Assembly: GCA_017307755.1 (NCBI GenBank)
Contig: JAFKGQ010000012.1
Coordinates: 591,760 to 655,759 of the forward strand
Direction of reading: 5' to 3'
Length of the DNA stretch: 64,000 bases
From: Chitinophagaceae bacterium
Lineage (GTDB): Bacteria > Bacteroidota > Bacteroidia > Chitinophagales > Chitinophagaceae
Shown: positions 35,733 to 44,396 of the stretch, piece by piece
Numbering within the stretch: position 1 is the stretch's first letter
Layout: every line of letters begins with the position of its first letter
The notes under the pieces: model-generated
Told to the model about the DNA's origin: nothing
Seen by the model: the letters and a program-made list of their open reading frames with translations, nothing else
Database searches by the model: none
Program-made: the position numbers and the translations under genes

Positions 35733-36719
35733 ATGCTACAGAAGATCCTCATTACCAGACCTATTTTCCCTGATGTTATTGCACGTACCCGTGAGTTTTT
35801 TGATGTAGAAGTAAATGAAGGCGCCCGGTACACGCCTGAACAGCTGCACAATGCTTTACATGATAAGGACGGCGTTATACTGGCGGGGGGCGAGAAGATC
35901 AATGCAGCCACGCTGGAAGGGCTCTCCCGTCTGAAGGCTATTTGTGTTTCGGCGGCGGGTTTTAACAATTTAGATATCGAGGCGATCACCCGGGCGGGCA
36001 TAATCGCCACCAATTCTCCGGGGCCTGCCGATGAGACGGTGGCGGATTATACATGGGGGTTGATGATCGCGACGGCCCGTCGTCTGGCGGAAGGGGACCG
36101 TTGGATACGTACGGGTAATTGGAAGGGTTCTGTCGGTAGCAGTTTTTTTGGGACTAACCTTTGCGATAAAACGCTTGGCATCATCGGTATGGGCCGGATC
36201 GGCCAGGCCATTGCCCGGAGGGCTGTCGGGTTCCGGATGAAGGTGTTGTATTACAACAGGCGTCCCCTGGACAAGACGATAGAAGAAGAATGTCAGGCAG
36301 CCTATGTTACAAAAGAAGACCTGCTCCGTCTTTCAGATTTTGTCGTGCTGGCCGTGCCGTTGAATGCCGCGAACTATCATATCATTGGCGAGCAGCAGCT
36401 GGAGCTGATGCGTCCCTCGGCTATGCTTTTTAATATCGCCCGGGGCGGCCTTATCGATGAACCAGCCCTTGCAAAAGCCCTGCGTGAACAAAAGATCGCT
36501 GCTGCGGGTTTGGATGTATTCGAAGAAGAGCCTTCTGTCTATCCGGGATTGTTGGGATTACCCAACATCGTGATGACCCCGCATATAGGCGGAGGCACCT
36601 GGGATGCGCAACATGGACTGGCCATGCTGGCGGCAGAAAACCTTATCGCGGCCCTTGGCCTGGGGCCTCATGCAGGCCATCCACCCTCGATCATCAATCC
36701 TGAAGTATTGAAGAAATAA
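35733..36719 (+). CDS. D-2-hydroxyacid dehydrogenase (GhrB-like)
   Basis: A 328-residue NAD(P)-dependent reductase for 2-oxoacids such as glyoxylate or hydroxypyruvate. The nucleotide-binding motif is LGIIGMGRIGQAIARRA. The catalytic set is visible: Arg in LFNIARGGLIDEPAL, Glu in DVFEEEP and His in NIVMTPHIGGGTWDAQ. Length and motifs match GhrB-type enzymes, but the substrate is not fixed by sequence. It is followed after 9 nt by a cytochrome gene. Confidence 0.92.
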   Translation: MLQKILITRPIFPDVIARTREFFDVEVNEGARYTPEQLHNALHDKDGVILAGGEKINAATLEGLSRLKAICVSAAGFNNLDIEAITRAGIIATNSPGPADETVADYTWGLMIATARRLAEGDRWIRTGNWKGSVGSSFFGTNLCDKTLGIIGMGRIGQAIARRAVGFRMKVLYYNRRPLDKTIEEECQAAYVTKEDLLRLSDFVVLAVPLNAANYHIIGEQQLELMRPSAMLFNIARGGLIDEPALAKALREQKIAAAGLDVFEEEPSVYPGLLGLPNIVMTPHIGGGTWDAQHGLAMLAAENLIAALGLGPHAGHPPSIINPEVLKK

Positions 36720-36728
36720 ACAGATGGT

Positions 36729-37955
36729 ATGGCTAAAAATTTTTTTAAAAGGAGGATAACACGCGTAGCGATTCTGTTGCTTGCTTGTTTTGTTTTAATA
36801 CAATTTTTTCGCCCTCCGTTGGGCAACCCTCCTGTGACGGGTGATCTGCAGGCTCCGCCGGAAGTAAAGTCCATTTTACAACGAGCTTGTTACGACTGTC
36901 ATTCCAATGAGACGAAACTGGCCTGGTTTGACAAGCCGGCGCCCGCCATCTGGCTGGTGACTACCCATGTAAAGGAGGGCAGGGAACTGTTGAATTTCTC
37001 TCACTGGGACAGTCTGAGCGTCGACCAGCAGAAGGGGAAGCTTTTTGAATCGCTGAACCAGATCGTCTTTAAGGAGATGCCGCTCAGTCAGTATACGACC
37101 TTTCATGGCGACGCCCGTGTTTCGGATGGGGATATCAGGATATTGCGAAAATACCTGGCGTCCCTGGCGCCGCCAAAACTTGCGGACAGCGCGGCAGTCC
37201 AGTCTGCCGATGAACAATATGCAAAATGGATCGCTGCTACGGGTGCGGGGCCGGATGTAAAGCCGGAGCCGAACGGCTTCGCTTATCTATCTGATTTCAG
37301 CAGCTGGCAAGCCATCAGCAGCACCGAGCGATGGGACAACGGCACCATGCGGGTGATCATGGGCAACCCTGCGGCCGTGAAGGCTATCCGGGAAGGGCGT
37401 ACGAACCCCTGGCCGGATGGGACGGCTTTTGCCAAAGTAGCGTGGAAGGCGTTGCTCAGGCCATCCGGCGAGATCATGCCCGGGCAGTTCCTGCAGGTGG
37501 AATTTATGCTCAAAGACAAGGAAAAATATGCGACCACAGGGGGCTGGGGGTGGGGGAGATGGAAAGGTGATGAGTTAAAGCCTTATGGGAAGGATGCGTC
37601 ATTTGTCTCGGAATGTATGCATTGTCACCAGCCCATGCATGACCGTGATCTTGTCTTTACTATGCCGGTGGAGGTGAGAGATGAAAAGGTCATTACTTCC
37701 CGTATTGATAAGTCCAAAGGAACGATGTCCACTTTATATGGGAATGATATAGCCGTGGCGGCTGCCCGCAAGGGAATAGCGTATCCTGCCCATTCGGTGC
37801 TGACCCTTGTCACCTGGCGGCAAAAGGAGGATGAGCATTGGTATGGCGCCAATATCCCGGCCTCCATTCAATCCGTGGAAACGGTGAAATATGGCATCGA
37901 TCCCGAAGATAGATGGAAATATATGACGGGGCTCAGGGCGTCCGTCATGCCTTGA
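36729..37955 (+). CDS. Cytochrome P460 with haem-binding domain
   Basis: A 408-residue exported cytochrome. An N-terminal membrane anchor (VAILLLACFVLIQFF) precedes a haem-binding domain with the CxxCH site CYDCHSNE (about residue 55). A P460 domain (about 170-400) carries a second CxxCH site, CMHCHQPMHDRD, and the aromatic segment GGWGWGRWKGDEL. P460 proteins oxidise hydroxylamine or similar small nitrogen compounds, but many homologues have unknown roles. It is co-oriented with the dehydrogenase and the LysR gene. Confidence 0.9.
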   Translation: MAKNFFKRRITRVAILLLACFVLIQFFRPPLGNPPVTGDLQAPPEVKSILQRACYDCHSNETKLAWFDKPAPAIWLVTTHVKEGRELLNFSHWDSLSVDQQKGKLFESLNQIVFKEMPLSQYTTFHGDARVSDGDIRILRKYLASLAPPKLADSAAVQSADEQYAKWIAATGAGPDVKPEPNGFAYLSDFSSWQAISSTERWDNGTMRVIMGNPAAVKAIREGRTNPWPDGTAFAKVAWKALLRPSGEIMPGQFLQVEFMLKDKEKYATTGGWGWGRWKGDELKPYGKDASFVSECMHCHQPMHDRDLVFTMPVEVRDEKVITSRIDKSKGTMSTLYGNDIAVAAARKGIAYPAHSVLTLVTWRQKEDEHWYGANIPASIQSVETVKYGIDPEDRWKYMTGLRASVMP

Positions 37956-37968
37956 ATAAAGTAGTATT

Positions 37969-38862
37969 ATGTTATTCGATTTTGAAGTATTTCATACTGT
38001 AGCCCGTCGTCTGAATTTTACCAAGGCGGCAAAGGAACTATATATCAGTCAGCCTGCCGTCACCAAACATATCCATAAGCTGGAACAGCAATTCAAGGTG
38101 AAACTGTTCGATCGCAACGGCACCCGTATCCAACTGACGGCGGCGGGCAGCCGGCTGCTACAGCATACCGAAAAGCTGTTTGCGGTATACCGGAACCTGG
38201 AATTCGACATGAACAGCCTGTCCAGCGAGCACAGCGGCCGGCTGTACCTGGGCGGCAGCATGACGGCGGCGCCATACATCATTCCTCCCATCCTGGCGGC
38301 CTTTCATCATCGTCATCCCCAGGTACAGGTGAGTCTCATGACGGGTAATACGGGTGAGATCGAGCAGGCCCTGGAGAAAAAAGAGATCGATCTGGGTATC
38401 GTGGAGGGGTATTCCCGCAGCAGGAGCATCCATTATACCGAATTTATAAAAGACGAGATCGTACTTGTCAGCAATCCATCCCATCCGCTGGCCAGGAAGC
38501 AAAGCATACGCCCGGAAGAGCTAAAGCAGATACCATTGCTGCTACGTGAGCCGGGTTCGGGTACCCTGGAAGTAGTGGCGCATGCGTTGAAGGGAGTTGG
38601 TATCAAGCTCTCGCAGCTGAAAAAGGAGATGCAGCTAAATAGTACGGAGGTGATGAAATCCTATTTATTGAATGCGCCGTGCATGGCTTTTCTTTCCGTC
38701 CATGCCATTCTAAAGGAACTGCAGAATAATGAATGTTGTATCATCGACGTGAAGGGGCTGCAGATAGAGAGAAGCTTTTATTTTGCCCGGCTGCAGGGGG
38801 ATGAAGGGGCGCTGCCGGAGCTGTTTGTACGGTTTGCACAACATAAAAAAATCCGCCCCTAA
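37969..38862 (+). CDS. LysR-type transcriptional regulator
   Basis: A 297-residue regulator with the N-terminal helix-turn-helix (FHTVARRLNFTKAAKELYIS then QPAVTKHIHKLE) and a C-terminal effector-binding domain with PYIIPPILAAFHHRHPQVQV and LLLREPGSGTLE. The CysB/CysL-like ligand domain suggests sulfur or nitrogen metabolism, but the effector is unknown. It ends inside a bidirectional terminator. Confidence 0.92.
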   Translation: MLFDFEVFHTVARRLNFTKAAKELYISQPAVTKHIHKLEQQFKVKLFDRNGTRIQLTAAGSRLLQHTEKLFAVYRNLEFDMNSLSSEHSGRLYLGGSMTAAPYIIPPILAAFHHRHPQVQVSLMTGNTGEIEQALEKKEIDLGIVEGYSRSRSIHYTEFIKDEIVLVSNPSHPLARKQSIRPEELKQIPLLLREPGSGTLEVVAHALKGVGIKLSQLKKEMQLNSTEVMKSYLLNAPCMAFLSVHAILKELQNNECCIIDVKGLQIERSFYFARLQGDEGALPELFVRFAQHKKIRP

Positions 38863-38875
38863 GGGCGGATTTTTT
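38845..38875. terminator. Bidirectional terminator overlapping a stop codon
   Basis: A 13-bp stem (AAAAAATCCGCCC / GGGCGGATTTTTT) whose loop CTAA carries part of the LysR stop codon. It serves both the LysR gene and the convergent ahcY. Confidence 0.9.
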
Positions 38876-38888
38876 GAGGGATAATATT

Positions 38889-40214
38889 CTAGTAGCGATA
38901 ATGTTCGGGTTTGAAAGGACCTGCCTTGGGGATCCCCAGGTAGGAGGCCTGGGCGTCCGTCAGCTCGTCCAGTTCTACACCGATCTTGGCCAGGTGCAGA
39001 CGCGCCACTTTCTCATCCAGGAACTTGGGCAGCACATATACTTTATTTTCGTATTTGCCGTGGTTGGTCCAGAGCTCTATCTGGGCCAGGGTCTGGTTGG
39101 AGAAAGAGTTGCTCATCACAAAAGAGGGGTGGCCTGTGGCGCAGCCAAGGTTCACCAGACGGCCTTCTGCCAGGACGATGACATCTTTTCCATCGATGTT
39201 GTATACGTCTACCTGGGGCTTGATGGTGTCCTTGGTATGACCGTAGTTGGCATTCAGCCAGGCCATATCGATCTCTATGTCGAAGTGCCCGATGTTACAA
39301 ACGATGGCCTTATCCTTCATCAGACGGAAATGTTTTTCCGTGATCAGGTCGCGGCAGCCGGAGGCAGTGACGATGATATCGGCTTCCTTAACGGCATCCG
39401 CCATCTTCTTTACCTCGAATCCGTCCATAGCGGCCTGGAGCGCGCAGATGGGGTCGATCTCCGTAATAATGACACGGCAGCCGGCGCCTTTCAGACTGGC
39501 GGCAGAACCCTTACCAACGTCCCCATAGCTACCAACGACGGCAACTTTACCGGCCATCATTACATCGGTGGCACGACGGATGGCGTCGACGAGGGATTCT
39601 TTACAACCGTATTTATTATCGAACTTGGATTTGGTGACGGAGTCATTTACGTTGATGGCGGGAATGGGGAGGGTACCTTTTTCCATCCTTTCGTAGAGAC
39701 GGTGTACCCCTGTAGTCGTCTCTTCGCTAAGACCTTTTACGTGTTGTACCAGCTCGGGGTATTTGTCGAATACTATATTGGTGAGGTCGCCGCCATCATC
39801 CAGGATCATGTTCAGGGGACGGTCGGTGCTGCCGAAGAACAGGGTCTGTTCGATACACCAGTCGGCCTCTTCCAGGGTCTGACCTTTCCAGGCAAATACG
39901 CCTATGCCGGCGGCGGCGATAGCGGCAGCGGCCTGGTCCTGGGTGGAAAATATATTACAGGAGCTCCATTTTACTTCTGCACCCAGCTCCACCAGCGTTT
40001 CGATAAGAACAGCCGTCTGGATGGTCATGTGGAGACAACCGGCAATGCGGGCTCCTTTCAGCGGCTTTTGTTTGCCATATTCTGCACGGATGGCCATCAG
40101 GCCCGGCATTTCGGCTTCTGCAAGACGGATCTCTTTCCGGCCCCACTCAGCCAGACTCATATCCTTCACTTTATAAGGGAGTTTCAGGTCGATCGCAAGT
40201 GTTTTTGTAGACAT
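38889..40214 (-). CDS. ahcY: Adenosylhomocysteinase
   Basis: Reversibly hydrolyses S-adenosylhomocysteine to adenosine and homocysteine, clearing the by-product of all methyltransferases. The 441-residue NAD-dependent enzyme has GCLHMTIQTAVLIETL, CNIFSTQDQAAAAI, the NAD motif VVGSYGDVGKGSAASLKG and the C-terminal PFKPEHYRY. The length fits the form without the plant/Pseudomonas insertion. It is divergent from an Lrp-type regulator. Confidence 0.97.
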   Translation of the reverse strand: MSTKTLAIDLKLPYKVKDMSLAEWGRKEIRLAEAEMPGLMAIRAEYGKQKPLKGARIAGCLHMTIQTAVLIETLVELGAEVKWSSCNIFSTQDQAAAAIAAAGIGVFAWKGQTLEEADWCIEQTLFFGSTDRPLNMILDDGGDLTNIVFDKYPELVQHVKGLSEETTTGVHRLYERMEKGTLPIPAINVNDSVTKSKFDNKYGCKESLVDAIRRATDVMMAGKVAVVGSYGDVGKGSAASLKGAGCRVIITEIDPICALQAAMDGFEVKKMADAVKEADIIVTASGCRDLITEKHFRLMKDKAIVCNIGHFDIEIDMAWLNANYGHTKDTIKPQVDVYNIDGKDVIVLAEGRLVNLGCATGHPSFVMSNSFSNQTLAQIELWTNHGKYENKVYVLPKFLDEKVARLHLAKIGVELDELTDAQASYLGIPKAGPFKPEHYRY

Positions 40215-40338
40215 CGATGTGCTTTTTTAAAAGTTTGTACAAATGTAGAACAGTAGAACAAAAATGATGCTAAGAATGCTAAATTTGGAACAAAAGTATA
40301 AAAAATGGTATTTTTATAGAATAAACATATAGAACGTT

Positions 40339-40839
40339 ATGGAAAAAGTATCCGAAACAGAAAAAACGGCTGTTGAGCCGGTGATCCTGGATGAGAAGGA
40401 TAAGGCCATTTTGCGTCTGCTCCAGGCCGACGCCAAGATCACGGTACGGGAGATCGCCACAAAGGTACATCTGAGCACTACTCCTGTACACGAGCGGATC
40501 AAACGGATGGAAGATACGGGAGTGATCATGCGTTATGCCACGCTTGTAGATCATTCCAAGGTTAAAAAAGGACTGATGGCCATTTGTTATGTGTCGTTGA
40601 AAGAACATAACAAACGATCGGGTGGAAGATTTATCAAAACCATCCAGGAACTGCCGGAAGTGGTGGAATGTTATATCATTTCAGGAGAGTTTGATTTTTT
40701 GTTGAAGGTCGCGGTGGACAATATGGACGACTATTATGATTTTCATGTGAACAAGTTGGGACAGGTGGAGAACCTCGGGCATGTCCAAAGCACTTTTGTC
40801 ATGGGTGTCATCAAGCAGACGCACCAGCAGATCAGGTGA
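40339..40839 (+). CDS. Lrp/AsnC-family regulator
   Basis: A 166-residue regulator with an N-terminal winged helix (ILRLLQADAKITVREIATKV, HLSTTPVHERIKRMED) and a RAM ligand domain (VECYIISGEFDFLLKVAVDN). Such proteins sense amino acids. It is divergent from ahcY and could control it or respond to methionine, but the shared spacer shows no clear operator. A promoter-like TTTGGAAC...TATTTTTA lies at 40286-40316. Confidence 0.92.
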   Translation: MEKVSETEKTAVEPVILDEKDKAILRLLQADAKITVREIATKVHLSTTPVHERIKRMEDTGVIMRYATLVDHSKVKKGLMAICYVSLKEHNKRSGGRFIKTIQELPEVVECYIISGEFDFLLKVAVDNMDDYYDFHVNKLGQVENLGHVQSTFVMGVIKQTHQQIR

Positions 40840-40883
40840 CGGCAGAAATCCGTAAATTGCAAGGCTCACAAAACTCATTTTTT

Positions 40884-41186
40884 ATGTACGTATACGACAC
40901 CGTCGCCGAAGCCGTCAAAGGGCTTAAACAGAGGGGATATACCATCGATTTCAACCTGGAAGCGGACAGTATCAGTTGCCCCGACATCAAGCCGGCCTTA
41001 CGGCCTTCCGAGTTTGAGATCACAGAAGTCTATCGTTTCGAAGGCGACAGCGATCCGGCCGACGAGGCGGTGGTTTATGCCATCGAGTCCAGAGATGGAC
41101 GGAAGGGCGTGCTCGTCAACGGGTTTGGGGTGTCTGCCGATGAGATGGGAGAGGAGATGGTGGAAAAATTGTCTGTTCGCCATTAA
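40884..41186 (+). CDS. Small conserved protein of unknown function
   Basis: A 100-residue protein starting MYVYDTVAEAVKGLKQRGYT, with repeated beta segments (SEFEITEVYRFEGDSDPADE, AVVYAIESRDGRKGVLVNGF). It is a family widespread in Bacteroidota and sometimes mislabelled as PRPP synthetase. It sits 44 nt after the Lrp gene and 14 nt before a GNAT gene on the same strand. The ATG at 40884 is preferred over the upstream ATG that overlaps the Lrp stop. Confidence 0.75.
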   Translation: MYVYDTVAEAVKGLKQRGYTIDFNLEADSISCPDIKPALRPSEFEITEVYRFEGDSDPADEAVVYAIESRDGRKGVLVNGFGVSADEMGEEMVEKLSVRH

Positions 41187-41200
41187 ATATTTGAGAGATC

Positions 41201-41719
41201 ATGGTAACCATTCGAACTGCCCGGGAGGAAGACCTGCCCGTCATCCTGGAAATTTACAACCACATCATCCTTCATACCGCAGCCGTGTATCACTACCAGG
41301 CTCATACGATAGAAATGCGTAAGGCCTGGTATGACGCTCGTATAGAGGGCGGTTTTCCCGTCTTTGTCGCCGAGTCGGAGGGGAAGGTGGTCGGCTTTAG
41401 CTCTTATGGCCCTTTTCGTCCCTGGCCAGCCTATAAATACACCGTAGAGAATTCTGTGTATGTTGCGGAAGGGCAGCGGGGTAAGGGGATCGGGGCGCTG
41501 CTGATGGCCCCGCTGATAAAGAGCGCCAGGGAAAAGGATATGCACGCGATCATCGCGGTGATAGACGCGGACAATGACGCCAGTGTACAATTGCACCGCA
41601 GATTTGGGTTCGAGGAAGTGGGGCATTTCAAACAGGTGGGCTATAAGTTTGGCAGATGGCTGAGTCTTACTTTTATGGAGCTGTTGCTGGATACCCCTGC
41701 CCGTCCGGTGGAGGGGTGA
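41201..41719 (+). CDS. Phosphinothricin-acetyltransferase-like GNAT enzyme
   Basis: A 172-residue GNAT protein of the PAT family (IYNHIILHTAAVYHYQAHTI, GFSSYGPFRPWPAYKYTVEN). The acetyl-CoA loop is in VAEGQRGKGIGALLMAPLI, and the C-terminal HRRFGFEEVGHFKQVGYKFG is typical. Substrates of this group include phosphinothricin and methionine derivatives; this one is unknown. Its 3' end overlaps the convergent MutS-like gene by 47 nt. Confidence 0.88.
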   Translation: MVTIRTAREEDLPVILEIYNHIILHTAAVYHYQAHTIEMRKAWYDARIEGGFPVFVAESEGKVVGFSSYGPFRPWPAYKYTVENSVYVAEGQRGKGIGALLMAPLIKSAREKDMHAIIAVIDADNDASVQLHRRFGFEEVGHFKQVGYKFGRWLSLTFMELLLDTPARPVEG

Positions 41720-43286
41720 ATGGAATGTCCGCGGCTTGTCTTGCTTCGCGGGTGATCTCTTCGGGATAGCCGGCCAGTTCGAGGATACGAATGGCGTTAC
41801 GCGTTTTTAACGGGCCCGGTTTGAGCAGGTGGTCGAAGGTCAATTGATCGTCCAGGATGGTTTCTTCAAAATGATAGAGGTTATATTCTTCCTTTAACAA
41901 TCCGGATAGTTCGATGTCATGCGTGGATACGATGACGAAGTGGCCTTTTTTCCGGAGCCACGAGAGGATGGCTCCCGCCGCGGCGATGCGTTCTACCGTA
42001 TTGGTGCCTTTGAACACTTCATCCAGCAGATAAAGATTAGTGCTGCCGACCGTCTGTGCTGCAGCAATCAGTGCGCCCATCACATTAACCTCTTCAAAAT
42101 AGTAGCTTTTCCCTTCCAGGACACTGTCGTCGATGCGGATGGACGAATACAGTTTTAGGGGAGGGGCCTGGTAGGTCGCGGCAAAACAGGTGTAGATAGT
42201 TTGGGCCAGGAGGGTGTTGATGCCGATGCTTCTGAGGAAGGTGGTTTTCCCCGACATGTTGGAGCCGGTGATCAGGATGCCTTTGGCATCGATGGTCAGG
42301 GAGTTGGGGATACAGTCGGGTATGAGGGGATGATAGCCGTCTTTTACGTGAAGACCTTTAGTCGTGAATTCGGGTGTACAGGTAGGGAGGTTTCCGGCCC
42401 GCAGGGAGGCGACTGAAATGGCAACGTCTACCGATGCCGTATATCTGAAGACGGTATCGATGTCCGCGCGTTTTTTTTCGAGATCCCGGATCAGGGCAAA
42501 GAAGACGTGGACTTCCACCAGGAACAGGGCCTTTAGCAGCTCCAGCAGCCAGTAGTAGACAAGCGCCAGGTCGTTGCCGCTGGTTTCGCCAAAAGAGAGC
42601 CAGGCTGAACGGCGTTGGAAGGTTTTTAGCCGGCTGGCGCCGGCTTTTGCCTGCGTGGGGTCAAAAGGCAGTCCCAGGCTTATTAGTTTGTTGGTGACGT
42701 CCAGCAGCAGGTTGAGCTGGGGAAAAGATCTGATGAAGCGGTAGGTATTGTTCTTGTTCCGGTAGTGTGAGAACAGATTGACAGCCATTAGCAGCATCAG
42801 CCCGGTGAGCAGCCCCGGATAAAAAAAGGAGAGCAGCAGCCACACGACAACGATGAACGTATCGAGGACGGCCAGTCTGTACCATTTTGGTCGGGTGAAG
42901 AGTTTATCCTGTAATAGTAGTTGCACATAAATTGCGTCGGGACTGTCGAGACGGGTCAGCAGTAGCTGGGCTTTTTCCCGTTGGTCGCGGTTGTTGAGGA
43001 AGTAGCCGGCCTGATCATCGAGTTTTTTTAAGGAGGCTGTATTATCAGTGGGAGAGATGAGCTGGTCGTAGAGGTATTGCTGTCCGATGCGGGAACTGGT
43101 GTGGTCGATGTGGAGGAAGAGGTCACGGATGTCTATGTCGGATAAGGTTTGGGGGCTGAGGCGATGCCAGTGCCGGCGGGCCCGGCTCTCAGCGTAGGCT
43201 GTTATGGCCGGGTAGAAGGGGGCTTGTCTGGGTTTGCCCCATCGGCTGCGAAGCTTTTCAAGCGTTCTTTGTCGGGATGACCACAT
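41673..43286 (-). CDS. Membrane-associated MutS-like ATPase
   Basis: A 537-residue protein with the C-terminal MutS ATPase core: Walker A ITGSNMSGKTTFLRSIG, Walker B NLYLLDEVFKGTN and the later FVIVSTHDIELSG. The N-terminal half lacks mismatch-recognition domain I and contains a hydrophobic hairpin at about residues 136-175, suggesting membrane attachment. Such MutS-like proteins are common in Bacteroidota, with unknown role; classical mismatch repair is unlikely. Confidence 0.88.
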   Translation of the reverse strand: MWSSRQRTLEKLRSRWGKPRQAPFYPAITAYAESRARRHWHRLSPQTLSDIDIRDLFLHIDHTSSRIGQQYLYDQLISPTDNTASLKKLDDQAGYFLNNRDQREKAQLLLTRLDSPDAIYVQLLLQDKLFTRPKWYRLAVLDTFIVVVWLLLSFFYPGLLTGLMLLMAVNLFSHYRNKNNTYRFIRSFPQLNLLLDVTNKLISLGLPFDPTQAKAGASRLKTFQRRSAWLSFGETSGNDLALVYYWLLELLKALFLVEVHVFFALIRDLEKKRADIDTVFRYTASVDVAISVASLRAGNLPTCTPEFTTKGLHVKDGYHPLIPDCIPNSLTIDAKGILITGSNMSGKTTFLRSIGINTLLAQTIYTCFAATYQAPPLKLYSSIRIDDSVLEGKSYYFEEVNVMGALIAAAQTVGSTNLYLLDEVFKGTNTVERIAAAGAILSWLRKKGHFVIVSTHDIELSGLLKEEYNLYHFEETILDDQLTFDHLLKPGPLKTRNAIRILELAGYPEEITREARQAADIPFTPPPDGQGYPATAP

Positions 43287-43295
43287 AAGCGGGGG

Positions 43296-43751
43296 TTAGA
43301 GGGTTTTGACCAGCCGAGCCACCACCTTGTCGATGGGCAGGGTGACGCTTTCTTCGCTGAAGGCCTCCCAGTCGATGAAGCGAAAGGTTTCCGTCTCCTT
43401 TTTCTCCGCATATACTTTTAGCTGCTGTTCGTCAAAATCGAACGGTTTTGTACGTAACGGCACCTTTATCGGCTCCAGCGCTTCCGCAAAATAATAGATG
43501 GAGATGATCTGGTGTTCGGGGTTGAAGGCGGACATCTGGAAGAAATCGGTGGTATAGAGATGATCCCCGATGCGTACATCCAGGTCCATCTCTTCTTTGA
43601 ACTCTCTTTTCAGACAATCCCTGGTACCTTCTCCGAACTCCAGGCCGCCGCCGGGGAATTTTGTGTAATAACCGCCGCGGATATACTCATCGCTGACCAG
43701 GACCTTTTTATTTTCTCCGAACAAAATACCGTATACTCTTATGTTGAACAT
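43296..43751 (-). CDS. Nudix hydrolase
   Basis: A 151-residue Nudix protein with box GGGLEFGEGTRDCLKREFKE followed by EMDLDV, and an N-terminal MFNIRVYGILFGENKKVLVS. The ATG at 43751 gives the standard length. It is 9 nt upstream of the MutS-like gene on the same strand, so the two are likely co-transcribed. The substrate is not predictable. Confidence 0.88.
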   Translation of the reverse strand: MFNIRVYGILFGENKKVLVSDEYIRGGYYTKFPGGGLEFGEGTRDCLKREFKEEMDLDVRIGDHLYTTDFFQMSAFNPEHQIISIYYFAEALEPIKVPLRTKPFDFDEQQLKVYAEKKETETFRFIDWEAFSEESVTLPIDKVVARLVKTL

Positions 43752-43803
43752 GCCATGTATTTGTGAAGCCCCCCCGGCCAGGCCGAGGGGGTGTGATAAA
43801 AGA

Positions 43804-43977
43804 TTAGTGTGTTTTTGCACAGCAGCCCTGACCACATTGGTCTTTGCAGGCGGGCGTACAAACTTTTTCCGTACAGGCCTTACATGCTTTTTTTGCATTT
43901 TTGGGCTTGTCTGTGGCTTGAACGGCCTGGCCGACGGTCAATACGGTAGCCAGCGCCAATAAAAAGATATTTTTCAT
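43804..43977 (-). CDS. Small exported cysteine-rich protein
   Basis: A 57-residue frame with a signal peptide (MKNIFLLALATVLTVGQAVQ) and a mature part of about 35 residues containing seven cysteines (KKACKACTEKVCTPACKDQC then GQGCCAKTH). The pattern suggests metal binding or disulfide cross-linking. It is followed by an imperfect GC-rich inverted repeat at 43769-43793 without a T run. It lies 42 nt downstream of the next cysteine-rich gene on the same strand. Confidence 0.65.
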   Translation of the reverse strand: MKNIFLLALATVLTVGQAVQATDKPKNAKKACKACTEKVCTPACKDQCGQGCCAKTH

Positions 43978-44019
43978 ATACATTTTTTGGTAGTTGTAAA
44001 ATATTGTTTCGGGATGGTG

Positions 44020-44376
44020 TCAGGCATTGGGCGGTTTCCAGGCAGATGCGGTATAATCAGGCAGCTGTTGATCCGGGATCTCCGGATAATGCTTTGTGAT
44101 GGTCGTGGAAATGCCGGCTGATGTATAGGTTGTGGAAAGTTCTGCTGTATAACAAAGCGGACAGTTACTGCAATTGGCTGTGGGATTGCAATTGCCGTTT
44201 TTACCGTCATTGCCTTTGGATGATCCGTTTTGATGACGGTAGGGACATTCTTGTTCTTTGCCCTGGTGGCAGCGCATGGCTATCTTTTGCTGTTCCGCCA
44301 GCTGAAAAGGCATACGGATCGTCTCTCCGACATAGATCAACGCTGCCATCAGCAATATGTAAACAGCCCATTTCAT
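44020..44376 (-). CDS. Small exported protein with cysteine cluster
   Basis: A 118-residue protein with an N-terminal hydrophobic segment (WAVYILLMAALIYVG) and six cysteines, including a CxxCxxC cluster (NCSNCPLCYT). The fold is unknown; metal binding is plausible. It is co-oriented with the 43804-43977 gene and follows corA by 20 nt, so the three may share a transcript. Confidence 0.6.
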   Translation of the reverse strand: MKWAVYILLMAALIYVGETIRMPFQLAEQQKIAMRCHQGKEQECPYRHQNGSSKGNDGKNGNCNPTANCSNCPLCYTAELSTTYTSAGISTTITKHYPEIPDQQLPDYTASAWKPPNA

Positions 44377-44396
44377 TCATGGATAAAAGTACAGAA

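Noticed and set aside
38874..40256. 460-codon plus-strand frame covering ahcY
   Set aside because: It is antisense to a complete, well-conserved ahcY; the translation shows no family features.
40215..40338. SAH riboswitch upstream of ahcY
   Set aside because: The 124-nt spacer is AT-rich and has no SAH or SAM riboswitch signature.
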